From contig NZ_SCMX01000063.1 in NCBI RefSeq assembly GCF_005503625.1, positions 1-41,626 of the forward strand: 41,626 bases of DNA, written 5' to 3'. Positions within the stretch are counted from its first letter, which is position 1. The number at the start of each line of letters is the position of its first letter. Source of the stretch: Cupriavidus sp. 2SB (GTDB lineage: Bacteria; Pseudomonadota; Gammaproteobacteria; Burkholderiales; Burkholderiaceae). The notes beneath the pieces are model-generated. The model saw nothing but the letters and a program-made list of their open reading frames with translations, was not told where the DNA came from and did not search any database. The position numbers and the translations under genes were made by a program. Positions 15,990-24,275 of the stretch are shown here, piece after piece.

Positions 15990-17300
15990 ATGTCCTTGCC
16001 ACGCACTGTGTTGAAGTTCGCCGCTGCCGCCAGCCTCGCGCTGGCCGGCACCGCCCATGCTGCTGTCGAAATCCAGTGGTGGCACGCCATGGCGGGCGCG
16101 CTGAATGACAAGGTCAACGAGATCGCGACCAAGTTCAACGCGAGCCAGTCCGAGTACAAGATCGTGCCGGTCAACAAGGGTAACTACGACGAGGCCATGG
16201 CGGCCGGCATTGCAGCCTTCCGCGCGGGCAGCGCACCGGCCATCCTGCAGGTCTTCGAAGTCGGTACGGCAACGATGATGAGCGCCAAGGGCGCAATCAA
16301 GCCCGTGTCCGTCGTCATGAAGGAAGCCGGCGAGAAGTTCGACCAGAAGGCGTACATCCCGGCCGTGGCGGGCTACTACACCTCGGCCAAGGGCGAGATG
16401 CTGTCGTTCCCGTTCAACAGCTCGACGACGGTCTTCTATTACAACAAGGACGCCTTCAAGAAGGCCGGCCTGACCGACGCCCCGAAGACGTGGCCCGAAG
16501 TGATGCAGTACTCGGCCAAGCTCAAGGCGGCCGGCGTGAACTGCGCGTACACCACCGACTGGCAGAGCTGGGTACACCTGGAAAGTTTCTCGGCGTGGCA
16601 CAACACGCTGTTCGCCAGCAAGAACAACGGGTTCGGCGGCACCGACGCCCGCCTGGTGTTCAACAGCCCGCTGCACGTCAAGCACATCACGAACCTGCAG
16701 GACATGGTCAAGAAGGGCTACTTCAGCTACGGCGGCCGCAAGGCGGAGTCGCAGGCCAAGTTCTACAACGGCGAGTGCGCGATGTTCACGGGCTCGTCGG
16801 CTTCGCTGGCCAACATTCGCAAGAACGCCAAGTTCCAGTTCGGCGTAGCGCAGCTGCCCTACTATGCGGACGTGCAGGGCGCCCCGCAGAACACCATCAT
16901 CGGCGGCGCGTCGCTGTGGGTGATGGGCGGCAAGAAGGCCGAGGAATACAAGGGCGTGGCCAAGTTCTTCACGTTCCTGTCCAAACCGGAGATCCAGTCC
17001 GACTGGCACCAGGCCACCGGCTACCTGCCGCTGACGATGGAAGCCTACGAACTGACCAAGAAGTCCGGCTACTATGAGAAGAACCCTGGCGCGGACGTGT
17101 CGGTGCAACAGATGATCGTGAAGACCACCGACAAGTCGCGTGGCGTGCGCCTGGGCAACCTGGTGCAGATCCGTACGATCATCGACGAGGAACTCGAAGC
17201 GGTGTGGGCCGGCAAGAAGGAACCGAAAGCTGCGCTGGACACCGCCATCGCACGTGGTAACGAGCAACTGGAACGCTTCCAGAAGACGGCCAAGGAATAA
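15990..17300 (+). CDS. ugpB: sn-Glycerol-3-phosphate ABC transporter, periplasmic binding protein UgpB
   Basis: 436 aa. Signal peptide at residues 1-23 with cleavage after TAHA, then AVEIQWWHAMAGALNDKVNEI, the typical UgpB mature start of the family 1 extracellular solute-binding fold. It captures glycerol-3-phosphate or glycerophosphodiesters in the periplasm and delivers them to UgpAE. The start at 15990 has CAGGAGA at 15976-15982; the upstream in-frame extension from 15924 is not needed. It is the first gene of ugpBAECQ, separated from ugpA by a 111-bp gap with a strong hairpin, an arrangement that usually lets the binding protein be made in excess. Confidence 0.95.
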   Translation: MSLPRTVLKFAAAASLALAGTAHAAVEIQWWHAMAGALNDKVNEIATKFNASQSEYKIVPVNKGNYDEAMAAGIAAFRAGSAPAILQVFEVGTATMMSAKGAIKPVSVVMKEAGEKFDQKAYIPAVAGYYTSAKGEMLSFPFNSSTTVFYYNKDAFKKAGLTDAPKTWPEVMQYSAKLKAAGVNCAYTTDWQSWVHLESFSAWHNTLFASKNNGFGGTDARLVFNSPLHVKHITNLQDMVKKGYFSYGGRKAESQAKFYNGECAMFTGSSASLANIRKNAKFQFGVAQLPYYADVQGAPQNTIIGGASLWVMGGKKAEEYKGVAKFFTFLSKPEIQSDWHQATGYLPLTMEAYELTKKSGYYEKNPGADVSVQQMIVKTTDKSRGVRLGNLVQIRTIIDEELEAVWAGKKEPKAALDTAIARGNEQLERFQKTAKE

Positions 17301-17332
17301 GGTCTTCGGGGCAAATCGCCTGAAGGTCTGAG

Positions 17333-17359
17333 GCGGGCGGCGGCAACACCGTCGCCCGC
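17333..17359 (+). terminator. Intercistronic hairpin between ugpB and ugpA (attenuator-like)
   Basis: GCGGGCGGCGG (17333-17343), loop CAACA, CCGTCGCCCGC (17349-17359): an 11-bp stem with one G-U pair, followed by TTGCGTT, a weak U-tract. It is probably a partial terminator or 3' mRNA stabiliser favouring ugpB over the permease genes, as known for other binding-protein operons. Confidence 0.55.
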
Positions 17360-17411
17360 TTGCGTTATAGAGCCGGACTAGAAATCCGACTCGAACTCGG
17401 GACCCTGAAAG

Positions 17412-18293
17412 ATGGAAAAACGCGTTGTCTTCCGGTCGCCGTGGTTGCCGTATCTGCTGGTACTGCCGCAGATCGTCATCACGCTGGTCTTTTTCTTCCT
17501 GCCCGCCGGGCAGGCGCTGTGGCAATCGATGCTTCAGCAGGATGCCTTCGGCATCAGCCTCGACTTTGTCGGGTTCGATAATTTCCTCACGCTCTGGAAT
17601 GACCCGCAGTACGTGGAATCCTTCCAGACGACGGGTATCTTTGCAGTGGGCGTGACCGTAGTAGGCCTGTCCGTGGCACTGCTGCTGGCGTATTTTGCCG
17701 ATCGCGTCGTGCGCGCGGCCACTGGCTACAAGACGCTGCTGATCTGGCCCTACGCGGTGGCACCGGCCATGGCCGGCGTGCTGTGGATGTTCATGTTCAA
17801 TCCGACGCTCGGCGTGGTCTCGTACGCGCTGCGCCAGATGGGCGTGGACTGGAACTTCCTGCTGAACGGCAACCAGGCATTGCTGCTTGTGGTGCTGGCC
17901 GCGGCGTGGAAGCAGATCAGCTACAACTTCCTGTTCTTCCTGGCCGGTCTGCAGAGCATTCCGAAATCGCTGATCGAAGCGGCTGCCATCGACGGGGCAG
18001 GACCGTGGAAACGCTTCTGGTCCATTATTTTCCCGCTGCTGTCGCCGACCACGTTCTTCCTGCTGGTGATCAACGTGGTCTACGCGTTCTTCGACACCTT
18101 CGCCATCATCGATGCCGTTACGCACGGGGGTCCGTTCAACTCGACGAACACGCTTGTCTACAAGGTGTTCCACGACGGCTTCCGTGGGATGGATATCGGC
18201 GGCTCGGCGGCCCAGTCCGTGGTGCTGATGGTGATCGTGATCGCGCTGACCGTGGTGCAGTTCCGCTTCGTGGAACGCAAGGTCCAGTACTGA
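17412..18293 (+). CDS. ugpA: sn-Glycerol-3-phosphate ABC transporter permease UgpA
   Basis: 293 aa with six predicted membrane helices (first at about residues 12-34). The permease-ATPase coupling (EAA) loop is AAAIDGAGPWKRFWSIIFPLL near residues 191-211, characteristic of MalF/UgpA-type permeases. It forms the channel with UgpE and is energised by UgpC. Lies 19 bp upstream of ugpE on the same strand. Confidence 0.95.
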   Translation: MEKRVVFRSPWLPYLLVLPQIVITLVFFFLPAGQALWQSMLQQDAFGISLDFVGFDNFLTLWNDPQYVESFQTTGIFAVGVTVVGLSVALLLAYFADRVVRAATGYKTLLIWPYAVAPAMAGVLWMFMFNPTLGVVSYALRQMGVDWNFLLNGNQALLLVVLAAAWKQISYNFLFFLAGLQSIPKSLIEAAAIDGAGPWKRFWSIIFPLLSPTTFFLLVINVVYAFFDTFAIIDAVTHGGPFNSTNTLVYKVFHDGFRGMDIGGSAAQSVVLMVIVIALTVVQFRFVERKVQY

Positions 18294-18312
18294 CAGGCAC
18301 AGGAGAAACGCA

Positions 18313-19161
18313 ATGGTAGAACGTCGTCCTGTACTGGACTTCATCACGCACCTGGTGCTCATCGTCGGCATTGCCGTGGTGGCATTCCCGGTGTACCTGA
18401 CCTTCGTGGCATCGACGCTGACCGCCGAGCAGGTGCTTGACGCGCCGATGACGCTGATCCCGGGCAGCCACCTGATCGAAAACTATCGCACCGTGCTGTT
18501 CCAGGGCGTGGGCGAGGCCGCATCGCCGGTCACCACGATGATGAAGAACAGCCTGATCATGGCGCTCGGCATCGCGGTGGGCAAGATTGCCATCTCGATC
18601 ATCTCGGCCTTCGCTATCGTCTATTTCAAGTTTCGGCTGCGCAAGACCTTCTTCTGGATGATCTTCATCACGTTGATGCTGCCGGTGGAAGTGCGGATCT
18701 TGCCGACATACAAGGTGGTGTCGGATCTGGGCATGCTGGATAGCTACTTCGGCCTGACTATCCCGATCATCGCGTCGGCCACGGCCACGTTCCTGTTCCG
18801 GCAGTTCTTCCTGACGATCCCGGACGAGCTGGCCGAGGCGGCACGAATCGACGGTGCCGGGCCGCTGCGGTTCTTCTGGGATGTCTTGCTGCCGCTATCG
18901 CGTACAAGTATCGCGGCACTGTTCGTGATCCAGTTCATCTACGGTTGGAACCAGTATCTCTGGCCGCTGCTGATTACCACGCAGAAGTCGATGACCCCGG
19001 TGGTGGTGGGGGTGACGCAGATGGTGTCCCGGTCCGGCGATGCCGCCACCGACTGGAACCTCGTGATGGCTACCGTGATGCTGGCGATGATTCCGCCGGC
19101 CGTGGTGGTGGTGTTGATGCAACGCTGGTTCGTCAAGGGCCTCGTGGAAACGGAAAAATAA
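18313..19161 (+). CDS. ugpE: sn-Glycerol-3-phosphate ABC transporter permease UgpE
   Basis: 282 aa with six predicted membrane helices. The EAA loop reads ELAEAARIDGAGPLRFFWDV (about residues 174-193). MalG-type second permease that pairs with UgpA. AGGAG at 18301-18305 gives a strong ribosome site. The stop is 9 bp before the ugpC ATG, so the genes are co-transcribed. Confidence 0.95.
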   Translation: MVERRPVLDFITHLVLIVGIAVVAFPVYLTFVASTLTAEQVLDAPMTLIPGSHLIENYRTVLFQGVGEAASPVTTMMKNSLIMALGIAVGKIAISIISAFAIVYFKFRLRKTFFWMIFITLMLPVEVRILPTYKVVSDLGMLDSYFGLTIPIIASATATFLFRQFFLTIPDELAEAARIDGAGPLRFFWDVLLPLSRTSIAALFVIQFIYGWNQYLWPLLITTQKSMTPVVVGVTQMVSRSGDAATDWNLVMATVMLAMIPPAVVVVLMQRWFVKGLVETEK

Positions 19162-19170
19162 GGTCAAAGC

Positions 19171-20280
19171 ATGGCAAAGCTGTCTCTACGTAACGTACAG
19201 AAAACCTACCCCGGCGGCACGCAGGTGGTGCATGGCATCGATATGGAGATCGCCGACGGCGAGTTCATCGTGATCGTCGGGCCGTCCGGCTGCGGAAAGT
19301 CCACGCTGCTGCGCATGGTGGCGGGACTCGAAACAATTTCCGGCGGCGAGGTGCATATCGGTGAGAAGGTCGTCAACGACCTGGAGCCGGCGGCACGCGA
19401 CATCGCCATGGTGTTCCAGAACTACGCGCTGTATCCGCATATGAGCGTGTACGACAACATGGCCTACGGTCTCAAGATCCGGGGCATGGCGAAGGCCGAG
19501 ATCGCACAGCGCGTGAACCACGCCGCGGGCATCCTGGAACTGGCGCCGTTGCTGGAACGCAAGCCGCGTGCGCTGTCGGGTGGCCAGCGCCAGCGCGTGG
19601 CGATGGGGCGTGCCATCGTGCGCGAGCCTTCGGTCTTCCTGTTCGATGAGCCGCTGTCCAACCTTGATGCCAAGCTGCGCGTTCAGATGCGGCTGGAGCT
19701 CAAGGAACTGCATCGCCGCCTGCGCACGACCAGCCTCTATGTGACTCACGACCAGGTCGAGGCCATGACGCTGGCAGACCGCATGATGGTGCTCAACGGT
19801 GGTCGGGTCGAGCAGATCGGCACGCCGCTGGACGTCTACGCCAAGCCGGCCAGCACGTTTGTGGCGAGCTTTATCGGATCGCCGCCGATGAATCTCGTGC
19901 CGGTGGTGCGCGAGGGTGCGGGGCAGGGCGGCGAGGCTCGCATGCGTGTCGTGCCGAAGGAAGGGCAGGCGGGTTCCGCCACGCTGGGCCATTTGCCAAT
20001 GGGTTTGCATCTGCCCGGTGAGGCGCTGCTGGGTCTGCGTCCCGAACACGTGGAGCCGTGCGCGACGCACGAGGCCATCGCCGAAGTCGACGTCCGTGTC
20101 GTGGAGGCGCTCGGTGCCGATTCCTATGCATATGGCACCCTGGGTGGCCAGCCGATCGTAGTCCGGCTGGATACGCACATGCCCGTGCGCGCCGGCGACA
20201 AGTTGCCGATCACCGCATCGGCCGAGCATCTGCATTTCTTCGACACGCAAAGCGGCAAGCGAATCGAGGCGCTGGCATGA
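19171..20280 (+). CDS. ugpC: sn-Glycerol-3-phosphate ABC transporter ATPase UgpC
   Basis: 369 aa. Walker A GPSGCGKS (37-44), Q-loop VFQNYALYPHMSVYDN, ABC signature LSGGQRQRVAMGRA, Walker B VFLFDEPLSNLDA and switch His in THDQVEAMTLADRM. The C-terminal TOBE/MalK-type regulatory domain (about 240-365) is present. It hydrolyses ATP on the cytoplasmic face to drive UgpAE. The final ATGA overlaps the ugpQ start, so the two are translationally coupled. Confidence 0.96.
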   Translation: MAKLSLRNVQKTYPGGTQVVHGIDMEIADGEFIVIVGPSGCGKSTLLRMVAGLETISGGEVHIGEKVVNDLEPAARDIAMVFQNYALYPHMSVYDNMAYGLKIRGMAKAEIAQRVNHAAGILELAPLLERKPRALSGGQRQRVAMGRAIVREPSVFLFDEPLSNLDAKLRVQMRLELKELHRRLRTTSLYVTHDQVEAMTLADRMMVLNGGRVEQIGTPLDVYAKPASTFVASFIGSPPMNLVPVVREGAGQGGEARMRVVPKEGQAGSATLGHLPMGLHLPGEALLGLRPEHVEPCATHEAIAEVDVRVVEALGADSYAYGTLGGQPIVVRLDTHMPVRAGDKLPITASAEHLHFFDTQSGKRIEALA

Positions 20281-21029
20281 CCCAAGCCGCTTGGCCGTAT
20301 CCACGCCATATTGCCCATCGCGGCGCCGGCAAGCTGGCGCCCGAGAACACGCTGGCGGCGTTCCGGCATGGGGCGTCATTCGGCTATCGCATGTTCGAAT
20401 TCGACGTGAAGCTGTCCGGCGACGGCAAGGCCGTGCTGATACACGACGCTACGCTGGACCGCACCACCTCGGGCAGCGGTCGCGTCGATGCGCTGACGCT
20501 TGGCGAGCTGGCCGCGCTCGACGCCGGAAGCTGGCATGGCCCGGCGTTCGCCGGCGAGCCAGTGCCGACGCTCGCCGCCATTGCCCGGTACACGCAAGCC
20601 AACGGCTTCCTGGTCAATATCGAGATCAAGCCCGTGCCGGGTACGGAGTACCGGACTGGTGCTGCAGTGGCGCTTGATGCACTCTCGCTGTGGAGAGACG
20701 CGGCGGTGCCGCCGCTGTTGTCGTCCTTTTCCGAGGCGGCGCTAGAAGCTGCGCACCAAGTGGCGCCAGCGCTGCCGCGCGCGCTGCTGCTCGACAAGTT
20801 GCCGCCCGACTGGCTCGACCGCCTGCGGCGTCTGGACTGCGTGGCGCTCGACGCCAACCATCGCGAACTCGATGCCGCCGTCATCGGGCAGGCTCATGCG
20901 GCGGGATTCAAGGTCTTGTGCTACACGGTCAATGACGAAACTCGCGCAAACCACCTGCTGGGGTGGGGTCTGGACGGGCTGATCACGGACGCAGTGGACC
21001 GGATTGCGCCGGATCGTATAGGCCCCTGA
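20277..21029 (+). CDS. ugpQ: Glycerophosphodiester phosphodiesterase UgpQ
   Basis: 250 aa, cytoplasmic (no signal peptide). The GDPD TIM-barrel has IAHRGAGKLAPENTLAAF with H14-R15 and E23, the metal ligands in FEFDVKLSGDG, and catalytic HDATLDRTTSG. It hydrolyses glycerophosphodiesters brought in by UgpBAEC to glycerol-3-phosphate and an alcohol. Start ATG 20277 overlaps the ugpC TGA by the ATGA arrangement; an earlier in-frame start inside ugpC is ignored. Last gene of the operon; no clear terminator follows before the sucA leader. Confidence 0.94.
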   Translation: MTQAAWPYPRHIAHRGAGKLAPENTLAAFRHGASFGYRMFEFDVKLSGDGKAVLIHDATLDRTTSGSGRVDALTLGELAALDAGSWHGPAFAGEPVPTLAAIARYTQANGFLVNIEIKPVPGTEYRTGAAVALDALSLWRDAAVPPLLSSFSEAALEAAHQVAPALPRALLLDKLPPDWLDRLRRLDCVALDANHRELDAAVIGQAHAAGFKVLCYTVNDETRANHLLGWGLDGLITDAVDRIAPDRIGP

Positions 21030-21163
21030 TCAAAGTGTCTCGATTTTGCATCACGAAAAGTCCCCACTGTCGATGGGATAACGTGCTATTCTTTTGCGAG
21101 TGAAGACTTAGGTCCTTCCCCGCACAACTGACCCTTCCGGGTCTGGCGGTGAGGCCGAAGACC

Positions 21164-21311
21164 AACGGCACCCGGGCAATACATATTCCCGTCGGTGCCG
21201 TTCGTTCAAGGTATCGCAGTCAGTATCCTCAAGAGTTGTTTGCAATCCGCTAACCGGTCAAGCCGTGTCGCGGAAGGTTGATGAACCCGCTTAACTCCGG
21301 CATTCCCGGAG
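21164..21311 (+). ncRNA. Structured 5' leader of sucA (candidate sucA RNA motif)
   Basis: The 297-bp gap before sucA holds two clear structures. A long hairpin has AACGGCACC (21164-21172) pairing perfectly with GGTGCCGTT (21194-21202), plus an inner CGGG/CCCG stem, a TC bulge and an 11-nt loop. A second hairpin, CTCCGG (21295-21300), loop CATTC, CCGGAG (21306-21311), buries the best purine-rich GGAG before the ATG at 21327. The Burkholderiales 'sucA RNA motif' is a described element in this position whose structure overlaps the ribosome site, so this is probably that element; I could not test it against the covariance model. It may control translation of 2-oxoglutarate dehydrogenase. Confidence 0.7.
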
Positions 21312-21326
21312 AATAGTGAGCGCCCC

Positions 21327-24179
21327 ATGATGCAGCAGTATCAGAGCAATTCGTACCTCTTCGGCGGCAACGCCCCCTATGTGGAAGAGCTGTACGAGGC
21401 CTACCTCCAGAATCCCAGCTCGGTTCCCGACAACTGGCGCGCGTATTTCGACGCGATGCAGAATGTCCCGGCTGTGGACGGTTCCAACGCCCGCGACATC
21501 CCCCACGCACCGATCGTTGCCTCGTTCGCCGAGCGCGCCAAGCAGGGTCCCATCAAGACCATTGTTGCCTCGGCCGATTCCGACATGGGCCGCAAGCGCG
21601 TCGCTGCAACCCAGCTGATCGCCGCCTACCGCAACATCGGATCGCACTGGGCCGACCTCGATCCGCTCAAGCGCCAGGAGCGTCCGCCCCTGCCGGATCT
21701 GGACCCGGCGTTCTACGGTTTCTCCGAGGCTGACCTCGACATCGTCTTCAATGCCAGCAACACGTATTTCGGCAAGGAGTCGATGAGCCTGCGCGAGTTG
21801 CTCAACAATCTGCGCGAGACCTACTGCGGCACCATTGGCGCCGAGTTCATGTACGTGAGCGACCAGGCGCAGAAGCGCTGGTGGCAGGAACGCCTGGAAA
21901 CCACGCGTTCCAAGCCGGTGTTCACGCTGGAGAAGAAGCAGCACATCCTCGACCGCCTGACCGCGGCCGAAGGCCTGGAGCGCTTCCTCCACACCAAGTA
22001 CGTTGGCCAGAAGCGCTTCTCGCTGGAAGGCGGCGAAAGCTTCATCGCCGCCATGGACGAAATGATCCAGCACGCCGGTTCGAAGGGCGTGCAGGAAATC
22101 GTGATCGGCATGGCCCACCGTGGGCGTCTGAACGTGCTGGTCAACACGCTGGGCAAGATGCCGGCTGACCTGTTTGCCGAATTCGAAGGCAAGCACGTCG
22201 ACGACCTGCCGGCCGGTGACGTGAAGTATCACAAGGGCTTCTCGAGCGATGTCTCGACCGAAGGCGGCCCGGTTCACCTGTCGCTCGCATTCAACCCGTC
22301 GCACCTGGAAATCGTCAACCCGGTGGTGGAAGGCTCGTCCAAGGCGCGCCAGGAACGCCGTGGCGATGCTGGCCACAAGGAAGTGCTGCCGGTGCAGGTG
22401 CACGGCGACGCGGCCTTCGCCGGCCAGGGCGTCGTGATGGAAACGCTGAACCTCGCGCAGACCCGTGGCTACGGCACGGGCGGCACGATGCACATCGTCA
22501 TCAACAACCAGATCGGCTTCACGACCTCGGACCCGCGCGATGCGCGCTCGACGCTGTATTGCACGGACGTGGTCAAGATGATCGAAGCGCCGGTGCTGCA
22601 CGTGAATGGCGACGATCCCGAAGCCGTGGTGTACGCCATGCAACTGGCTGTTGACTTCCGTATGGAATTCAACAAGGACGTTGTGGTCGACATCATCTGT
22701 TTCCGCAAGCTGGGCCACAACGAGCAGGACACCCCTGCCATGACCCAGCCGCTGATGTACAAGAAGATTTCCCAGCATCCGGGCACGCGCAAGCTGTACG
22801 CCGACAAGCTCGTCGCACAGAACCTGACCGCCGCATCGTTTGGTGACGACAAGGTCAAGGAATACCGCAACGCGATGGATGCGGGCAAGCATACGGCCGA
22901 CCCGGTCCTGTCGAACTTCAAGAACAAGTTCGCCGTGGACTGGATGCCGTTCCTGAACCGCAAGTGGACCGACGCTGCCGACACCGCCGTGCCGGTGACC
23001 GAACTGAAGCGCCTGGCCGAGCGGATCACCACGATCCCCGAACACCTGAAGCTGCACCCGCTGGTCGAGAAGGTCATCAAGGACCGCTCGAACATGGGCC
23101 GTGGCGACCAGATGCTGGACTGGGGCATGGGTGAGCACCTGGCCTTCGCCTCGCTGGTGGCGTCGGGCTACCCGGTCCGTATCACGGGTCAGGATGCCGG
23201 CCGTGGCACCTTCACGCACCGTCACGCCGTGCTGCACGACCAGGCACGCGAGCGTTGGGATGCGGGCTCGTATATTCCGCTGCAGAACGTGTCCGAGAAC
23301 CAGGCACCGTTCACGGTGATCGACTCGGTGCTGTCCGAAGAAGCCGTGCTCGGCTTCGAATACGGTTACTCGACTGCCGAGCCGAATGCGCTGGTGATCT
23401 GGGAAGCCCAGTTCGGTGACTTCGTCAACGGTGCCCAGGTGGTGATCGACCAGTTCATCTCGTCCGGCGAAGTGAAGTGGGGTCGCGCCTCGGGCCTGAC
23501 GATGATGCTGCCGCACGGCTACGAAGGCCAGGGTCCGGAACACAGCTCGGCCCGTATCGAGCGTTTCCTGCAGCTCTGCGCGGACCACAACATGCAAGTG
23601 GTCCAGCCGACGACTCCGGCCCAGATCTTCCACCTGCTGCGTCGCCAGATGATCCGTCTGTTCCGCAAGCCGCTGGTGATCATGACGCCGAAGTCGCTGC
23701 TGCGTAGCAAGGACGCCGTGTCGCCGCTGTCCGATCTGGCCAAGGGTCATTTCGAGACCGTGATCCCCGATCACGAGGAACTGAACGCCAGCAAGGTCAA
23801 GCGCGTGATCATGTGCTCGGGCAAGGTCTACTACGACCTGGTCAACACCCGCAAGGAGCGCGAAGTCACCGATACGGCCATCATCCGCCTGGAACAGCTC
23901 TACCCGTTCCCGCACAAGGCTGTGGCAGCAGAACTCAAGAAGTACTCCGGCGCGACCGAAATCGTGTGGTGCCAGGACGAGCCGCAGAACCAGGGCGCCT
24001 GGTTCTTCGTCCAGCACTACATCATGGAAAACATGACGGAAGGCCAGAAGCTCGGTTATGCCGGTCGTCCTGCCTCGGCTTCGCCGGCGGTGGGCTACTA
24101 CGCAAAGCACAACGAGCAACAGAAGGCGCTGCTGGACGCGGCGTTCTCGAAGCTCAAGGGCTTTGTTCTGACCAAGTAA
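21327..24179 (+). CDS. sucA: 2-Oxoglutarate dehydrogenase E1 component
   Basis: 950 aa, also called odhA. Thiamine-diphosphate-dependent decarboxylation of 2-oxoglutarate and succinylation of the E2 lipoyl group in the TCA cycle. The N-terminal E2-binding segment SYLFGGNAPYVEELYEAYL is present. The central E1 domain has GMAHRGRLNVLVN and the ThDP/Mg motif opening at NGDDPEAVVYA and running to DIICFRKLGHNE. The C-terminal transketolase-like pyrimidine-binding domain includes GQDAGRGTFTHRHAVLHDQ and the MLPHGYEGQGPEHSSAR segment. Length is normal. Two ATGs are adjacent (21327, 21330). The sucB gene starts 96 bp downstream, after a hairpin. Confidence 0.98.
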   Translation: MMQQYQSNSYLFGGNAPYVEELYEAYLQNPSSVPDNWRAYFDAMQNVPAVDGSNARDIPHAPIVASFAERAKQGPIKTIVASADSDMGRKRVAATQLIAAYRNIGSHWADLDPLKRQERPPLPDLDPAFYGFSEADLDIVFNASNTYFGKESMSLRELLNNLRETYCGTIGAEFMYVSDQAQKRWWQERLETTRSKPVFTLEKKQHILDRLTAAEGLERFLHTKYVGQKRFSLEGGESFIAAMDEMIQHAGSKGVQEIVIGMAHRGRLNVLVNTLGKMPADLFAEFEGKHVDDLPAGDVKYHKGFSSDVSTEGGPVHLSLAFNPSHLEIVNPVVEGSSKARQERRGDAGHKEVLPVQVHGDAAFAGQGVVMETLNLAQTRGYGTGGTMHIVINNQIGFTTSDPRDARSTLYCTDVVKMIEAPVLHVNGDDPEAVVYAMQLAVDFRMEFNKDVVVDIICFRKLGHNEQDTPAMTQPLMYKKISQHPGTRKLYADKLVAQNLTAASFGDDKVKEYRNAMDAGKHTADPVLSNFKNKFAVDWMPFLNRKWTDAADTAVPVTELKRLAERITTIPEHLKLHPLVEKVIKDRSNMGRGDQMLDWGMGEHLAFASLVASGYPVRITGQDAGRGTFTHRHAVLHDQARERWDAGSYIPLQNVSENQAPFTVIDSVLSEEAVLGFEYGYSTAEPNALVIWEAQFGDFVNGAQVVIDQFISSGEVKWGRASGLTMMLPHGYEGQGPEHSSARIERFLQLCADHNMQVVQPTTPAQIFHLLRRQMIRLFRKPLVIMTPKSLLRSKDAVSPLSDLAKGHFETVIPDHEELNASKVKRVIMCSGKVYYDLVNTRKEREVTDTAIIRLEQLYPFPHKAVAAELKKYSGATEIVWCQDEPQNQGAWFFVQHYIMENMTEGQKLGYAGRPASASPAVGYYAKHNEQQKALLDAAFSKLKGFVLTK

Positions 24180-24189
24180 TTCGTTGGTA

Positions 24190-24224
24190 CCCCGCGAGCG
24201 CGCACAGGGATGCGCATCGCGGGG
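24190..24224 (+). other. Intercistronic hairpin between sucA and sucB
   Basis: CCCCGCGA (24190-24197) pairs perfectly with TCGCGGGG (24217-24224), and the 19-nt interior can extend it with GCGC/GCGC pairs. No U-tract follows, so it is more likely an mRNA processing or stability element than a terminator. Confidence 0.5.
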
Positions 24225-24275
24225 CTACCTGCCCGAAACGAAACACATACGCATACATCGAGGAAATACCAAACC

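Noticed and set aside
15975..18371. 798-codon minus-strand frame across ugpB-ugpA
   Set aside because: Spans two well-supported genes and their gap and has a low-complexity His/Arg/Gln-rich translation; a GC artefact.
21030..21160. Sigma-70 promoter for sucA (TATTCT near 21089)
   Set aside because: No acceptable -35 at 16-18 bp; not strong enough to list.
21291..24119. 942-codon open frame on the minus strand across sucA
   Set aside because: It is the antisense shadow of a highly GC3-biased gene; the translation is His/Arg/Val-rich without any domain, while the plus strand is clearly sucA.
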